The notes beneath the pieces were generated by a model. It did no database searches. It was given only the letters and a program-made list of their open reading frames with translations, and was not told where the DNA came from. Source: CAYYNP01 sp964472545 (lineage in GTDB: Bacteria > Planctomycetota > Planctomycetia > Pirellulales > Thermoguttaceae). From it: a DNA stretch of 33,745 nucleotides. The DNA lies in assembly GCA_964472545.1 (NCBI GenBank), contig CAYYNP010000077.1:1-33745 (forward strand), read 5' to 3'. This document shows positions 25,694-33,745 of this stretch, piece after piece; position 1 is the first letter of the stretch; each line of letters starts with the position of its first letter. The translations under genes and the position numbers were made by a program.

Positions 25694-25777
25694 TTTAGCC
25701 GTCGCCGGCACGGCGACGTGAATCCGGTCCTACAAATATGTCGCTATGTCCACGTCGCCGTGTCGGCGACGGCTAAA
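25694..25777. repeat. inverted pair of REP-like hairpins (BIME-like)
   Basis: Arms at 25694-25720 and 25751-25777 are 27 bp each and differ at a single base. Each begins TTTAGCCG (inverted in the second) and contains its own stem CGTCGCCG-loop-CGGCGACG. The stem differs from the copies beside alaS at two positions, both matched by compensating changes on the other side. It sits between the esterase gene and the 1340-aa fusion gene. Confidence 0.85.
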
Positions 25778-25812
25778 CGGCGAAAGCTGATTCTTACTGG
25801 AGAACGAACGAA

Positions 25813-28800
25813 ATGCGTGCCCAAATCGGCCGGATGACGGCGAGCGTGATTTGTTGGACGGCCCTTCTGATCTCTTCGGCCAGTGCCACGGCGGACGAGC
25901 CGCGAGGGGTCGCATTTCTCGCGGCGGAAACGTCGAGTGACGCCATGGGCCCCGAAGCGAAGGCAGCTTGGCAACTCGCCTCGAAGACGGCTTCGGCGGC
26001 CCTCGTCTTTCCGGCGACCGAGGACGGCAAATTTGTCGATGCCGATGGGCGCGACGTCACGCTGGACCGCTTCCGAGTCCTCTGGCACCACCAGGGCGAT
26101 TCGACCAGCCAAACCGGCCCGCTCTATCGGCCGAAGACCCGCAAGGCCCTGCGCGACCACGTCAGCGGCGGCGGCGGGCTCTATCTTTCCGGCGCAGCGT
26201 TGGCCATGGTCCATAGCCTGGGCATCGAGCCGGCCCGCCCCCGAGTGGGCAACGGCGGAAACGATGCCTATCAGGCCGAGATTGTCCCGGTCGTCAAGAA
26301 ACACCCGGTCTTCGAGGGGCTCAGTTTCAGCGGGATCTTCCAGGGCAACAGCGTTGTCCAGTTGACCAGCGGCGGCTACCCGGCCTACGCCGATTTCCAC
26401 GGTTCCGGCGGCCCCACACGCGGCATGCTGCTGGCCCGGGCGAACGCGAGCACCGAGAACCCGCTGGCCGAATACGAACTGAGCAAAGGGCGGATCATCG
26501 TCCTCGGCTGGAGGGCGCCCAACTACGCGTTGACCAACAACGCCTATCAAGAGAACCTCGATCGGCTAACACAGAACATCCTCACTTATCTGGGCAACGA
26601 CGCCCGCTGGCAGAAGATCGTCTTGCAGCCGGTCAACCTCCCGCCGGGCAAGGAACCGGGAGTGCCCGAGCATCAGTGGCGGGCTTTGCAGCGGGCGGTC
26701 GCCGATCTGATCGAGTCGTTTCCGGGCCGCTATCCCAGGGGCTCCGAGTTCCTTCGCCGCATGCAGGCGTTGGAACAAGCCCACGTCGTCATCGCCGAGG
26801 ACGACCCCGAGCGGCTGGAGAAGCTCACCGAGATCGCCACGCAGTTCGACGAACTCAAGCGCGAAGCCCTGTTGGACAACCCGCTCTTGGAATTCGACCG
26901 GTTGCTGCTGGTCCGACGCGGCGCCGGCCGAATGGGACTGCCGGCCAATTGGCAGAGCAATTCCAGTCTGCCGATGACCGGCTACGACAACCAGATCGCC
27001 GTGCTCTCGCCCGTCCATCCCGAGGGCGAGGTGACCACGTTGTTCGAGCCCGAGGGCGGCCGGTTCGTGGGCGACGTCGACCTGCACTTCGACGCCGAGA
27101 AGATGCTCTTCTCGATGCCGGGGAAGAACGGTCGCTGGCAGGTACACGAGATCGACGCCGACGGCGAGGATCTTCGCCAATTCCCGCTGATCGAGCAGAA
27201 CGACGTCGACAACTACGACGCCTGCTATCTGCCCGACGGCCGGCTGCTGTTCACCTCCACGGCCCCGTTCGTGGGCGTGCCGTGCGTCTACGGTAGTTCG
27301 TACGTGACGAATCTCTACATCAAGGAACTCGACGGCTCGATCCGGCAGCTTACCGTCGATCAGGAACATAACTGGTGCCCGACGGTGTTGCCGGGCGGCC
27401 GGGTGCTTTACCTGCGCTGGGAATACGCCGATCTGCCGCACTCCAACTCGCGGTTGTTGTTCCACATGAACCCGGACGGCACCGGGCAGATGGAGTATTT
27501 TGGCAGCAATTCGTTCTTCACCAACTCGTTCTTCTACGCCCGGCCGATCCCGCACCATCCGACCAAGGTCGTGGGCATTGCTACCGGCCATCACGGCGTG
27601 GCCCGTTGCGGGCGGATGCTGATCGTCGACCCGGCCCGGGGGCGCCACGAGGCCGACGGAGTGGTGCAGGAGATTCCCGGCTTCGGCAAGAAAGTGCCGG
27701 CGGTGATCAAAGACAACCTGGCCGACGGCGTCTGGCCGCAGTTTCTGCATCCGTATCCGTTGAGCGAGAACTACTTCCTCGTTTCCGCCCGGCCCGCCAG
27801 CCGTTCGCTGTGGGGGATCTATCTGGTCGACGTGTTCGACAACTTCGTGTTGCTGTGCGAAGAGCCGGGCTACGCCATGCTGGAGCCGATCCCGCTACGG
27901 GCGACGCCGCGTCCGCCGGCCGTGCCGGACAAAGTCGACCTGCGGCGCAAGGACGCGGTCGTCTATCTCAACGACGTCTACACCGGCGGCGGGCTGAAGG
28001 GCATTCCCCGCGGCACGGTCAAGCGGCTGCGGCTGATTTCCTACCACTTCAGCTATCGGGGGATGGGTGGGCTGTTGGGGGCCGTGGGGATGGACGGGCC
28101 GTGGGACATCAAGCGCGTGTTGGGCACCGTGCCGGTCGAAGACGACGGCTCGGCCCTGTTTCGCGTGCCGGCCAACACACCGATCGCCGTACAGCCGCTC
28201 GATGACGAAGGGCAGGCACTGCAGGTGATGCGGAGTTGGTTCACGGCCATGCCCGGCGAAGTCGTTTCGTGTGTGGGATGTCACGAACGCCAGAACAGCG
28301 TCACGCCCAACCGATGGACAACCGCCGCCCGGCGGGCACCCTCTCAGATCGCGCCCTGGTACGGGCCGGTCCGTGGTTTTGCGTTTCAGCGTGAGGTCCA
28401 ACCGGTGCTCGATCGCTACTGCGTTGGCTGTCACGACGGCCAGCCGCTGACCGACGGCCAAACGCTGGCCGATCTCCGCGGCACGGAGAAGATCACCGAC
28501 TGGAACTCACAGATCGCCGGCCACGTCAATCCGTCGGTAGGCGGGAAGTTCTCGGTAGCCTACGGCGAATTGCACCGCTACGTCCGCCGCCCGGGCATCG
28601 AGAGCAACATCCGCCTGTTGACGCCGATGGAGTTTCACGCCGACGCGACCGAACTGGTGCAGATCCTCAGGCAAGGACACCACGGCGTGAAGCTTGACGC
28701 GGAGGCCTGGGACCGGCTCCTCACGTGGATCGATCTGAACGCCCCGTATCACGGTACGTGGACGGAGATCGCGGGCGAGGCGGCCGTGAAGCACGTCAGT

Positions 28801-29835
28801 GGCCGTGCCCGGGAGATGCGGAAGTTGTATGCCAGCGTGGACGAAGACCCGGAAGCGATCCCGGCGGTCGACGATACGCCGATCGAGCCGATCGTGCCGC
28901 AGCCGTTGCCTGAGGCGGCCGATCAACCGGTGAGTTGCCCGGACTGGCCTTTCGACGCCGAGGAGGCGCAGCGCCGTCAAGCGGCGCTGGAACAGGTCGA
29001 ACAGACCGTTGAACTGGCCGATGGCGTCGAACTGCGACTCGTCCGCATCCCGGCCGGCGAGTTCGTCATGGGCAGCCGCAACGGCCACCCGAACGAGCGG
29101 CCGGCCGCGCGCCTTTCGATCGACAAGCCGTTCTGGATGGGCCGCTTCGAGGTAACCAACGAGCAATTCGCCCAGTTCGATCCGAGTCACGACAGCCGCG
29201 TCGAGCCGATGCACGGCTATCAGTTCGGCATCCACGGCTATCCAATGAACGGCCCGCAGCAGCCGGCCATTCGGCTCTCGTGGCCCCAAGCAATGGCCTT
29301 CTGCCGCTGGCTGAGCGAGAAGACCGGCCGCCGTTTCACGTTACCGACCGAGGCCCAATGGGAATACGCCTGCCGTGCCGGCACGGCCTCGCCGATGTCG
29401 TACGGCGATCTGGACACCGATTTCAGTGAACTGGCCAACCTGGGCGACGCTAAGCTAAGAGAGTTCGCACTGGATACGTTCGTCCGCGTACGCGTGGTCG
29501 CCAATCCCAACCGCTACGACGACTGGGTGCCCAAAGACGACCGCTTCAACGACGGCGGCTTCGTCTCCGTCGATGTCGGCCGCTACCAGGCGAATCCTTG
29601 GGGCCTGCACGACACCCACGGCAACGTCTGGGAATGGACCCGATCGCTGGATCGCCCCTATCCCTACGACGCCGACGACGGCCGCAACGCTCCGATCGCC
29701 ACCGGCCGCCGAGTCGTCCGCGGCGGCTCGTGGTACGACCGCCCGCAGCGGTGCCGTTCCGCGTATCGGCTGAGCTACCAGCCGTATCACGCCGTGTTCA
29801 ACGTGGGGTTCAGGGTGATTGCCGAGGACGACTGA
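25813..29835 (+). CDS. giant secreted fusion: ThuA/GATase-like + HzsA-like propeller/dihaem + SUMF1-type domain
   Basis: Exported protein of 1340 aa. The signal peptide is residues 1-27. Residues about 30-265 resemble a ThuA/GATase1-like fold (LWHHQGD, SGGGGLYLSGAALA). From about 380 to 700 there is a PD40/beta-propeller region like the middle domain of HzsA-related proteins (DACYLPDGRLLFTST, EHNWCPTVLPGGRVLYLRWEY). Two haem-c motifs follow, CVGCH (820-824) and CVGCH (870-874). Residues about 1065-1338 form a SUMF1/FGE-type domain (IPAGEFVMGS, THGNVWEW, VVRGGSW) with Cys1314; the second catalytic Cys of true FGE is missing. GGAG lies upstream of the ATG. The role is unknown. Periplasmic redox chemistry on a carbohydrate is possible. 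It is not evidence of anammox. Confidence 0.8.
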   Translation: MRAQIGRMTASVICWTALLISSASATADEPRGVAFLAAETSSDAMGPEAKAAWQLASKTASAALVFPATEDGKFVDADGRDVTLDRFRVLWHHQGDSTSQTGPLYRPKTRKALRDHVSGGGGLYLSGAALAMVHSLGIEPARPRVGNGGNDAYQAEIVPVVKKHPVFEGLSFSGIFQGNSVVQLTSGGYPAYADFHGSGGPTRGMLLARANASTENPLAEYELSKGRIIVLGWRAPNYALTNNAYQENLDRLTQNILTYLGNDARWQKIVLQPVNLPPGKEPGVPEHQWRALQRAVADLIESFPGRYPRGSEFLRRMQALEQAHVVIAEDDPERLEKLTEIATQFDELKREALLDNPLLEFDRLLLVRRGAGRMGLPANWQSNSSLPMTGYDNQIAVLSPVHPEGEVTTLFEPEGGRFVGDVDLHFDAEKMLFSMPGKNGRWQVHEIDADGEDLRQFPLIEQNDVDNYDACYLPDGRLLFTSTAPFVGVPCVYGSSYVTNLYIKELDGSIRQLTVDQEHNWCPTVLPGGRVLYLRWEYADLPHSNSRLLFHMNPDGTGQMEYFGSNSFFTNSFFYARPIPHHPTKVVGIATGHHGVARCGRMLIVDPARGRHEADGVVQEIPGFGKKVPAVIKDNLADGVWPQFLHPYPLSENYFLVSARPASRSLWGIYLVDVFDNFVLLCEEPGYAMLEPIPLRATPRPPAVPDKVDLRRKDAVVYLNDVYTGGGLKGIPRGTVKRLRLISYHFSYRGMGGLLGAVGMDGPWDIKRVLGTVPVEDDGSALFRVPANTPIAVQPLDDEGQALQVMRSWFTAMPGEVVSCVGCHERQNSVTPNRWTTAARRAPSQIAPWYGPVRGFAFQREVQPVLDRYCVGCHDGQPLTDGQTLADLRGTEKITDWNSQIAGHVNPSVGGKFSVAYGELHRYVRRPGIESNIRLLTPMEFHADATELVQILRQGHHGVKLDAEAWDRLLTWIDLNAPYHGTWTEIAGEAAVKHVSGRAREMRKLYASVDEDPEAIPAVDDTPIEPIVPQPLPEAADQPVSCPDWPFDAEEAQRRQAALEQVEQTVELADGVELRLVRIPAGEFVMGSRNGHPNERPAARLSIDKPFWMGRFEVTNEQFAQFDPSHDSRVEPMHGYQFGIHGYPMNGPQQPAIRLSWPQAMAFCRWLSEKTGRRFTLPTEAQWEYACRAGTASPMSYGDLDTDFSELANLGDAKLREFALDTFVRVRVVANPNRYDDWVPKDDRFNDGGFVSVDVGRYQANPWGLHDTHGNVWEWTRSLDRPYPYDADDGRNAPIATGRRVVRGGSWYDRPQRCRSAYRLSYQPYHAVFNVGFRVIAEDD

Positions 29836-29858
29836 AGCTCCGGCGGAGCCATGTTGCC

Positions 29859-29942
29859 GTGGGTGGCCCGGTCACTCTTGCGCAGCGGATGCTGCCACTG
29901 AAACACGTTGTCTCGCAAGAGTGCCCGGGTGGCGCAGCCACA
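29859..29942. repeat. hairpin repeat with GGGTGGC head, after the fusion gene
   Basis: CCCGGTCACTCTTGCG (29867-29882) pairs with CGCAAGAGTGCCCGGG (29914-29929) at 15 of 16 positions. The outer parts carry GTGGGTGGC and GCAGCCAC. It lies 23 bp after the stop codon and may also act as a weak bidirectional terminator, although no T-run follows. Confidence 0.7.
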
Positions 29943-29984
29943 GGAGGCGCGTGATCGGGCATGGAACCTCTTGTTGCTACGCAA

Positions 29985-30047
29985 CCCCGACGCATCTTCC
30001 GGCAACGCCGAAGAGGTGGCAATGCCAACTGCGGAAGAGCGTCGGGG
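29985..30047. repeat. second hairpin repeat between convergent genes
   Basis: A 17-base arm at 29985-30001 (CCCCGACGCATCTTCCG) pairs with 30032-30047 with one bulged base. The right side continues into GCCACCC (30048-30054), the complement of the GGGTGGC head. An inner palindrome TGGCAATGCCA is at 30017-30027. The 244-bp gap between the convergent genes holds only these two hairpins. Confidence 0.7.
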
Positions 30048-30079
30048 CCACCCGAGTCCTATGCCTCGACACGACGCTC

Positions 30080-31330
30080 CTACCGCAACGGCTTCACGTG
30101 CGTCAACTGTTCGTAGTCGGGCAACTGGTCCCAGGCGAGTTGTTCGTCGGCCGCGGGCACGTAGCGCTCTTCGGCTCCAAGCTCCTTCAGAACGATGTTC
30201 CGGGCCATCGGGATGGCCACCGTCTTGAAGAACGCCAGATGGCGGTTGAAGCCCTGGCGTCCGAAACCGCAGTCGGTCGAGAGGACGAGGTCCTCCGCCT
30301 CAATGTGCTCGAGGCACCGCCGAATCCGCTCGGCAACGACCTGCGGGAAATCGGCCTGCAACGTGCGGTGGCTGACCACGCCCACGGCGATTTTCTTCTT
30401 CAGCCGACCTTTGTAGGAATCGAACAGTTCGAGTTCCTTGAAGTCGTTCTCGGCGGTCTCGATCGTCCACACGTCGCCCTTGACGCGCTCGAGGTAGAGT
30501 TCCATCGACTGGGCGTACGACTCGTCGGTGAAGACCTTCTGCATGTTGGGGTTGCCCCAGCAGGTGTGAATCCAGACCTCGACGTCGTCGAGCCCTTCGA
30601 TCTCGCGGTTGAAGGCGTCGACGAGGAAGTCGATGAACTCGGTCTTCTCCGGGTGATATCGGGCCATGAAGTGCAGCGTGGGCTCTTCCACCTGGATCAC
30701 CTTGCAGCCTGCCTCGGCGAGTTGACGCAGCTCGACGTTCATCGCCTCGGCCATGTCCCAGATGAGTTGCTTCTTGTCGTCGAGGTCGTATTGCGAGGTG
30801 TGGCTGTCGAGGAAAAAGCCCAACACCTGCGCCGAGCAGGTGCCGAACTTCACCGTCCGGCCCGTGGACACGGCGGCCTGCTCGGAGATCCGCCAGATCT
30901 TGGCGTACTCCAACGGATTCCTCGGGTTGTGTTCCACCTTATCGACCACGCGCGGCCAACGCCACGTCTTATAGATCGAATCCAACATCGTGCCGACCTG
31001 ATACGACAGCAGCGGCGAGCGCGTGTTCTCGGTCTGCAACTCCTCGTGTTCCAGGCCCTTCCAGCGCTGCAGCGGATAGTGGTGCCAGGAGCGCCCGGCT
31101 ACGTCCTCGTCGAGGTGATAGTCGCCGGTGGTGAGAATATCCAACCCCGCCCGAACCTGATCGGAGATGACCACCGCGTGGGCGTCGGAAAACTGCTCGC
31201 GATACCAGGGTTCCATCATCGCCGTATCCAGCGGGCGGCCGTCCATATTCTGGGTATACCATCGCGGCCGTGGCCACGAGCCGGTCACCGTGGCCGGCAA
31301 AAGCACGTCTTTCGTCGCCGTGAATGCCAT
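30080..31330 (-). CDS. cobalamin-independent methionine synthase-like protein (stand-alone MetE catalytic domain)
   Basis: Cytoplasmic protein of 416 aa matching only the C-terminal, catalytic half of MetE. The zinc ligands are visible in order: His255 and Cys257 (WIHTCWGNP), Glu291 (TIETAEND) and Cys354 (STDCGFGRQGF). The N-terminal methyltetrahydrofolate-scaffold half of full MetE (about 750 aa) is absent. Such 'core' MetE-like proteins may use a corrinoid-protein methyl donor, or transfer other groups (as in the coenzyme M transferase branch), so homocysteine is not certain as acceptor. GGAGA precedes the ATG. It lies 137 bp downstream of the PL8 gene on the same strand; whether it is co-transcribed is unclear. 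It is convergent with the giant fusion gene. Confidence 0.82.
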   Translation of the reverse strand: MAFTATKDVLLPATVTGSWPRPRWYTQNMDGRPLDTAMMEPWYREQFSDAHAVVISDQVRAGLDILTTGDYHLDEDVAGRSWHHYPLQRWKGLEHEELQTENTRSPLLSYQVGTMLDSIYKTWRWPRVVDKVEHNPRNPLEYAKIWRISEQAAVSTGRTVKFGTCSAQVLGFFLDSHTSQYDLDDKKQLIWDMAEAMNVELRQLAEAGCKVIQVEEPTLHFMARYHPEKTEFIDFLVDAFNREIEGLDDVEVWIHTCWGNPNMQKVFTDESYAQSMELYLERVKGDVWTIETAENDFKELELFDSYKGRLKKKIAVGVVSHRTLQADFPQVVAERIRRCLEHIEAEDLVLSTDCGFGRQGFNRHLAFFKTVAIPMARNIVLKELGAEERYVPAADEQLAWDQLPDYEQLTHVKPLR

Positions 31331-31467
31331 AGAGATTCTCCGATTTCCGATATTGTTCGAGAGTCAACACCATCGGGGGGATTATTCGAGCGGCTGGTGC
31401 CCGTTTCAAGCCCTCGGCAGCATGCCGGGACCCGCGTCTGACGGGCGTCGCGAAGCCGCCAGGGCGT

Positions 31468-33606
31468 TTACGGCTTACGTCGAAACACCCGGGTGACGCT
31501 GCTGCCGGCCGCCATCCCCTCCGGCAGATCGACCACGATTCGCGACCCGGCCGCGTCCGGCGCCGCGTGGACACCCTCGCCGTGCAACGTTTCGCTGACG
31601 TCCACGCAAACGGTGCCGGCCCGGTTCTCGGGGTTCGACAACGAGATTGCGAGTTCGCTGGGTGTCTGGCGCAGGAGCATCAGGCAAGGGGTGTCCACGC
31701 CAATTGTCAGCTCCCGGTCAACCGTCGCACCGCCGGCCTTATAGAAGGCCAGCGCCGTCACCGCCAGGCGTTCGTGACGGACCGCCTGCAACTGCGGGTC
31801 GTTACGCAGAACCTTCACCGCTGGCCGCTTGGCATAGGCGGCTATCGATGCCAACTCGATCCCCGGTACGACAACGTAGGCGTATCGCGCGTCCGCGGGC
31901 TGCGTGCCGTGATTGATGCAACACGAAAAGACATCGTGGGCGATGGGACGATTGGGATACTGGCGGTTGATCTGTGCCCAACTCCCGCGTTGTGCGTCGT
32001 TGCGGAGCCGGACGCGCTCCGGCCGCAGTAGCACGTAGGCGATCCGGTCGTGCCAGATCCACGCGGGCGATTCCAGCACGTGGTCTCCTCGATCGAGTTG
32101 GCGGGCCCCGGCGTCCGAGGCAACAACGACTTGCCCATTCATAACGCACTGGTTCAGCGTGGTCACGACCGGTGAATCCGATCGGCAGGTGATCCCGGCG
32201 CCGAGGCAGACGTATTCGTCGTCGAAGAAGAACCAACTCTTGCGGGCGGCGAGCTTGTCGCGGGTGAAGTCGAAGGCCGCCATGCCGTAGGTCCCGTCCG
32301 AGACACCGCCGACGAAACTCCGCTCGCCCTGCCGACGGGGCGAACCGGTCAGCGCCGACGTTTGCTCGGCCGTCGTGCCGGGTACCTTGTGCCAATCCCA
32401 TACTCCGAAGATATCGCGATATTCGCGGCCGGTGCGCATCACCAGATTGCAGCCGTCGGCGATGTGATGGCTCTTGAGGCCCTCGCTGTTGCAGGGCTGG
32501 TCGGTGTTGACGATCCGCCGCGAGAACATCCGCGCTGAGGTGTAGTAGCCTTTGCGATGGTGCGTCATCATGTCGGAGCACCAGAAGTGCCGGTTGCCCG
32601 ATAGTGCCGCGGCGCCACCACCGGACGTACCGGCCACCAACGCCCGGAACTCCTCCTCGCGGCCGGTCGGCAGCTTGAGCATTTCCTCCGCGGCCGCGAT
32701 CAGGTACGAGGCATCCTGTCCCCGGCGGGTGATCTCGCGCCCTTCGGCCCCGAAATCGGACGCGGTGCCCCGGGCCATCCACCGGCTGCCGTCGAGGATC
32801 AGACTGCCGAGCACGGCGATCTTCTCCGACTCGAATGCCCACGGCGTGCCGGCCACCTCGGCGGCGATGCGGGAGCAATCGGCCACGAAGGCCGCCCCAT
32901 AGCCGTGGTTGTAGAGGCACGGGCCGTGTTGGTGGAAACTGAAATCGGCACGAATGCCTTCGCCCGTGCCGACGCGAATCTCCTCGGCGATCCGCCGGTA
33001 CGCGGCCGCGACCAGCGCCGGGTCGTTTTCGAGCAGGCCACGCCGCGCGGTAATCTCCGTGACCCAGACGAGGTTCTGTCCCGTCATGCCGATCTTTGCC
33101 CGGCGGAGGATCGACAGCCCACGCTCCCGTTGTGCGGGCGATAGCTCCTCTTGCATCATCAGCAGCACGGGTGCCAGACTCCTCGGCACACCGATCTGGT
33201 TCCACCACCAGTTGGGATTCTGGACATCGTGCTCGAGCCAATAGTCGAGGCTGCCGAGCACGGCGGCCCGAAGCTCTGGATCGCCGCGAAGGCCCGACTT
33301 CGGCGACACGTAGGCCTTTGCCAACACGGCCACGTTGGCCAGATGCCCGGCGGTCGGCCACCGCGAACGCTGCTGACTGTGGTAGTCGACGTCGGGCCAG
33401 CTTCCGTCCGGGCGCAGCGAGCCGACGAGGTCCTCGACGGCATCCGACGACGCGCCGTCCAGCAACCGGGCAAGCGTTCGCTCTCTGATCGTCTCAAGGT
33501 CCGACGCCGCCTGGCGGAATTCGCGCGGGTGCGCCGCCGTCGATCGACTCGGCACGAGCATCGACAAGACCGTCACCAGGACCAGAAAGAGTAGCTGGAT
33601 TCTCAT
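31468..33606 (-). CDS. secreted polysaccharide lyase family 8 (hyaluronate/chondroitin-AC/xanthan lyase type)
   Basis: Exported protein of 712 aa with a signal peptide (residues 1-24). The N-terminal helical toroid (about 30-385) contains all residues of the family-8 site, at spacings matching Arthrobacter chondroitin AC lyase as I recall it: Asn178 (TGQN), His227 (FHQHG), Tyr236 (HGYG), Arg290/Arg294 (GREITR) and Glu374 (NSEG). The WWW at 133-135 forms the usual aromatic patch. A beta-sandwich C-terminal half follows, ending in RVFRRKP. It should cleave a uronate-containing polysaccharide by beta-elimination; the exact substrate cannot be read from sequence. The start at 33606 follows a weak GGTGG. 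A candidate promoter lies at 33713-33742. Confidence 0.88.
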   Translation of the reverse strand: MRIQLLFLVLVTVLSMLVPSRSTAAHPREFRQAASDLETIRERTLARLLDGASSDAVEDLVGSLRPDGSWPDVDYHSQQRSRWPTAGHLANVAVLAKAYVSPKSGLRGDPELRAAVLGSLDYWLEHDVQNPNWWWNQIGVPRSLAPVLLMMQEELSPAQRERGLSILRRAKIGMTGQNLVWVTEITARRGLLENDPALVAAAYRRIAEEIRVGTGEGIRADFSFHQHGPCLYNHGYGAAFVADCSRIAAEVAGTPWAFESEKIAVLGSLILDGSRWMARGTASDFGAEGREITRRGQDASYLIAAAEEMLKLPTGREEEFRALVAGTSGGGAAALSGNRHFWCSDMMTHHRKGYYTSARMFSRRIVNTDQPCNSEGLKSHHIADGCNLVMRTGREYRDIFGVWDWHKVPGTTAEQTSALTGSPRRQGERSFVGGVSDGTYGMAAFDFTRDKLAARKSWFFFDDEYVCLGAGITCRSDSPVVTTLNQCVMNGQVVVASDAGARQLDRGDHVLESPAWIWHDRIAYVLLRPERVRLRNDAQRGSWAQINRQYPNRPIAHDVFSCCINHGTQPADARYAYVVVPGIELASIAAYAKRPAVKVLRNDPQLQAVRHERLAVTALAFYKAGGATVDRELTIGVDTPCLMLLRQTPSELAISLSNPENRAGTVCVDVSETLHGEGVHAAPDAAGSRIVVDLPEGMAAGSSVTRVFRRKP

Positions 33607-33712
33607 GGTCTAATCCACCACTGAGTCGCCCATCCGAGTCGAACAGCGGGGAAGGCCGCTCCTCGGGGGCACCAAGTTCGCTGTGCGTCGCCAGCGCCCG
33701 AAAGCTGTCAAG

Positions 33713-33742
33713 AGTTTACCACAACGCGGAGGGATTTGCGAA
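33713..33742 (-). promoter_or_regulatory. candidate promoter of the PL8 lyase gene
   Basis: On the minus strand TTCGCA (33742-33737), an 18-bp spacer and TAAACT (33718-33713) precede the gene by about 110 bp. A perfect TTGACA occurs just downstream (33711-33706) but no good -10 follows it. Confidence 0.35.
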
Positions 33743-33745
33743 GAG

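Noticed and set aside
26566..27750. Open frame of 394 codons opposite the giant fusion gene
   Set aside because: Antisense to the propeller region and without start signals.
25813..29835. True hydrazine synthase and hence an anammox organism
   Set aside because: Similarity is limited to the propeller/dihaem region, both haem motifs are ordinary CxxCH, the protein is fused to unrelated domains, and no beta/gamma subunit genes are nearby.

Overview
This window looks like a chromosomal stretch of a high-GC planctomycete, most likely of the Pirellulales. The evidence is the combination of a DUF4254 protein next to a family-9 glycosyltransferase, a secreted Pro/Tyr-rich 'NPYV' protein, very large secreted multidomain enzymes, an HzsA-like (hydrazine-synthase-alpha-like) dihaem protein fused to a SUMF1/FGE-type domain, and many dispersed hairpin repeats between genes. 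No tRNA, rRNA, CRISPR array, transposase or phage gene was found. The placement is inferred from protein content only.

Left part (1-17.4 kb) is mostly housekeeping. It holds malate dehydrogenase and alanyl-tRNA synthetase (both minus), a Uma2-type nuclease-fold protein, recA, a periplasmic HtrA-like protease, and the ammonium-transport pair amtB-glnB (minus). The amtB leader carries a textbook sigma-54 promoter, and the P-II protein has phenylalanine where the uridylylated Tyr51 should be. A beta-barrel porin with its own intrinsic terminator, epoxyqueuosine reductase, the NPYV secreted protein, a GT9/DUF4254 convergent pair that overlaps by 37 bp, and two membrane proteins separated by a 15-bp tandem array follow.

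Right part (17.1-33.6 kb) is accessory and mostly exported. It holds an ASCH protein, a 771-aa secreted glycosidase-like protein with a duplicated N-terminal motif, a Tat-exported NodB-fold-like protein, a BNR-4 protein resembling ulvan lyases, a small membrane protein, a double alpha/beta-hydrolase esterase, the 1340-aa ThuA-like/propeller/dihaem/SUMF1 fusion, a stand-alone MetE catalytic-domain protein, and a family-8 polysaccharide lyase with all catalytic residues. Taken together these suggest breakdown of acidic, perhaps sulfated or acetylated, polysaccharide in the periplasm; that reading is inference.

The most unusual non-gene content is two families of intergenic hairpins. One is a REP-like element headed TTTAGCCG whose stem changes are compensated between copies, and one copy supplies the alaS stop codon. 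The other is a set of long inverted repeats with a GGGTGGC head, one of which is cut by the left window edge beside a homopolymer run that looks like an assembly artefact. The recA promoter also has a perfect 8-bp inverted repeat bracketing its -10 box.
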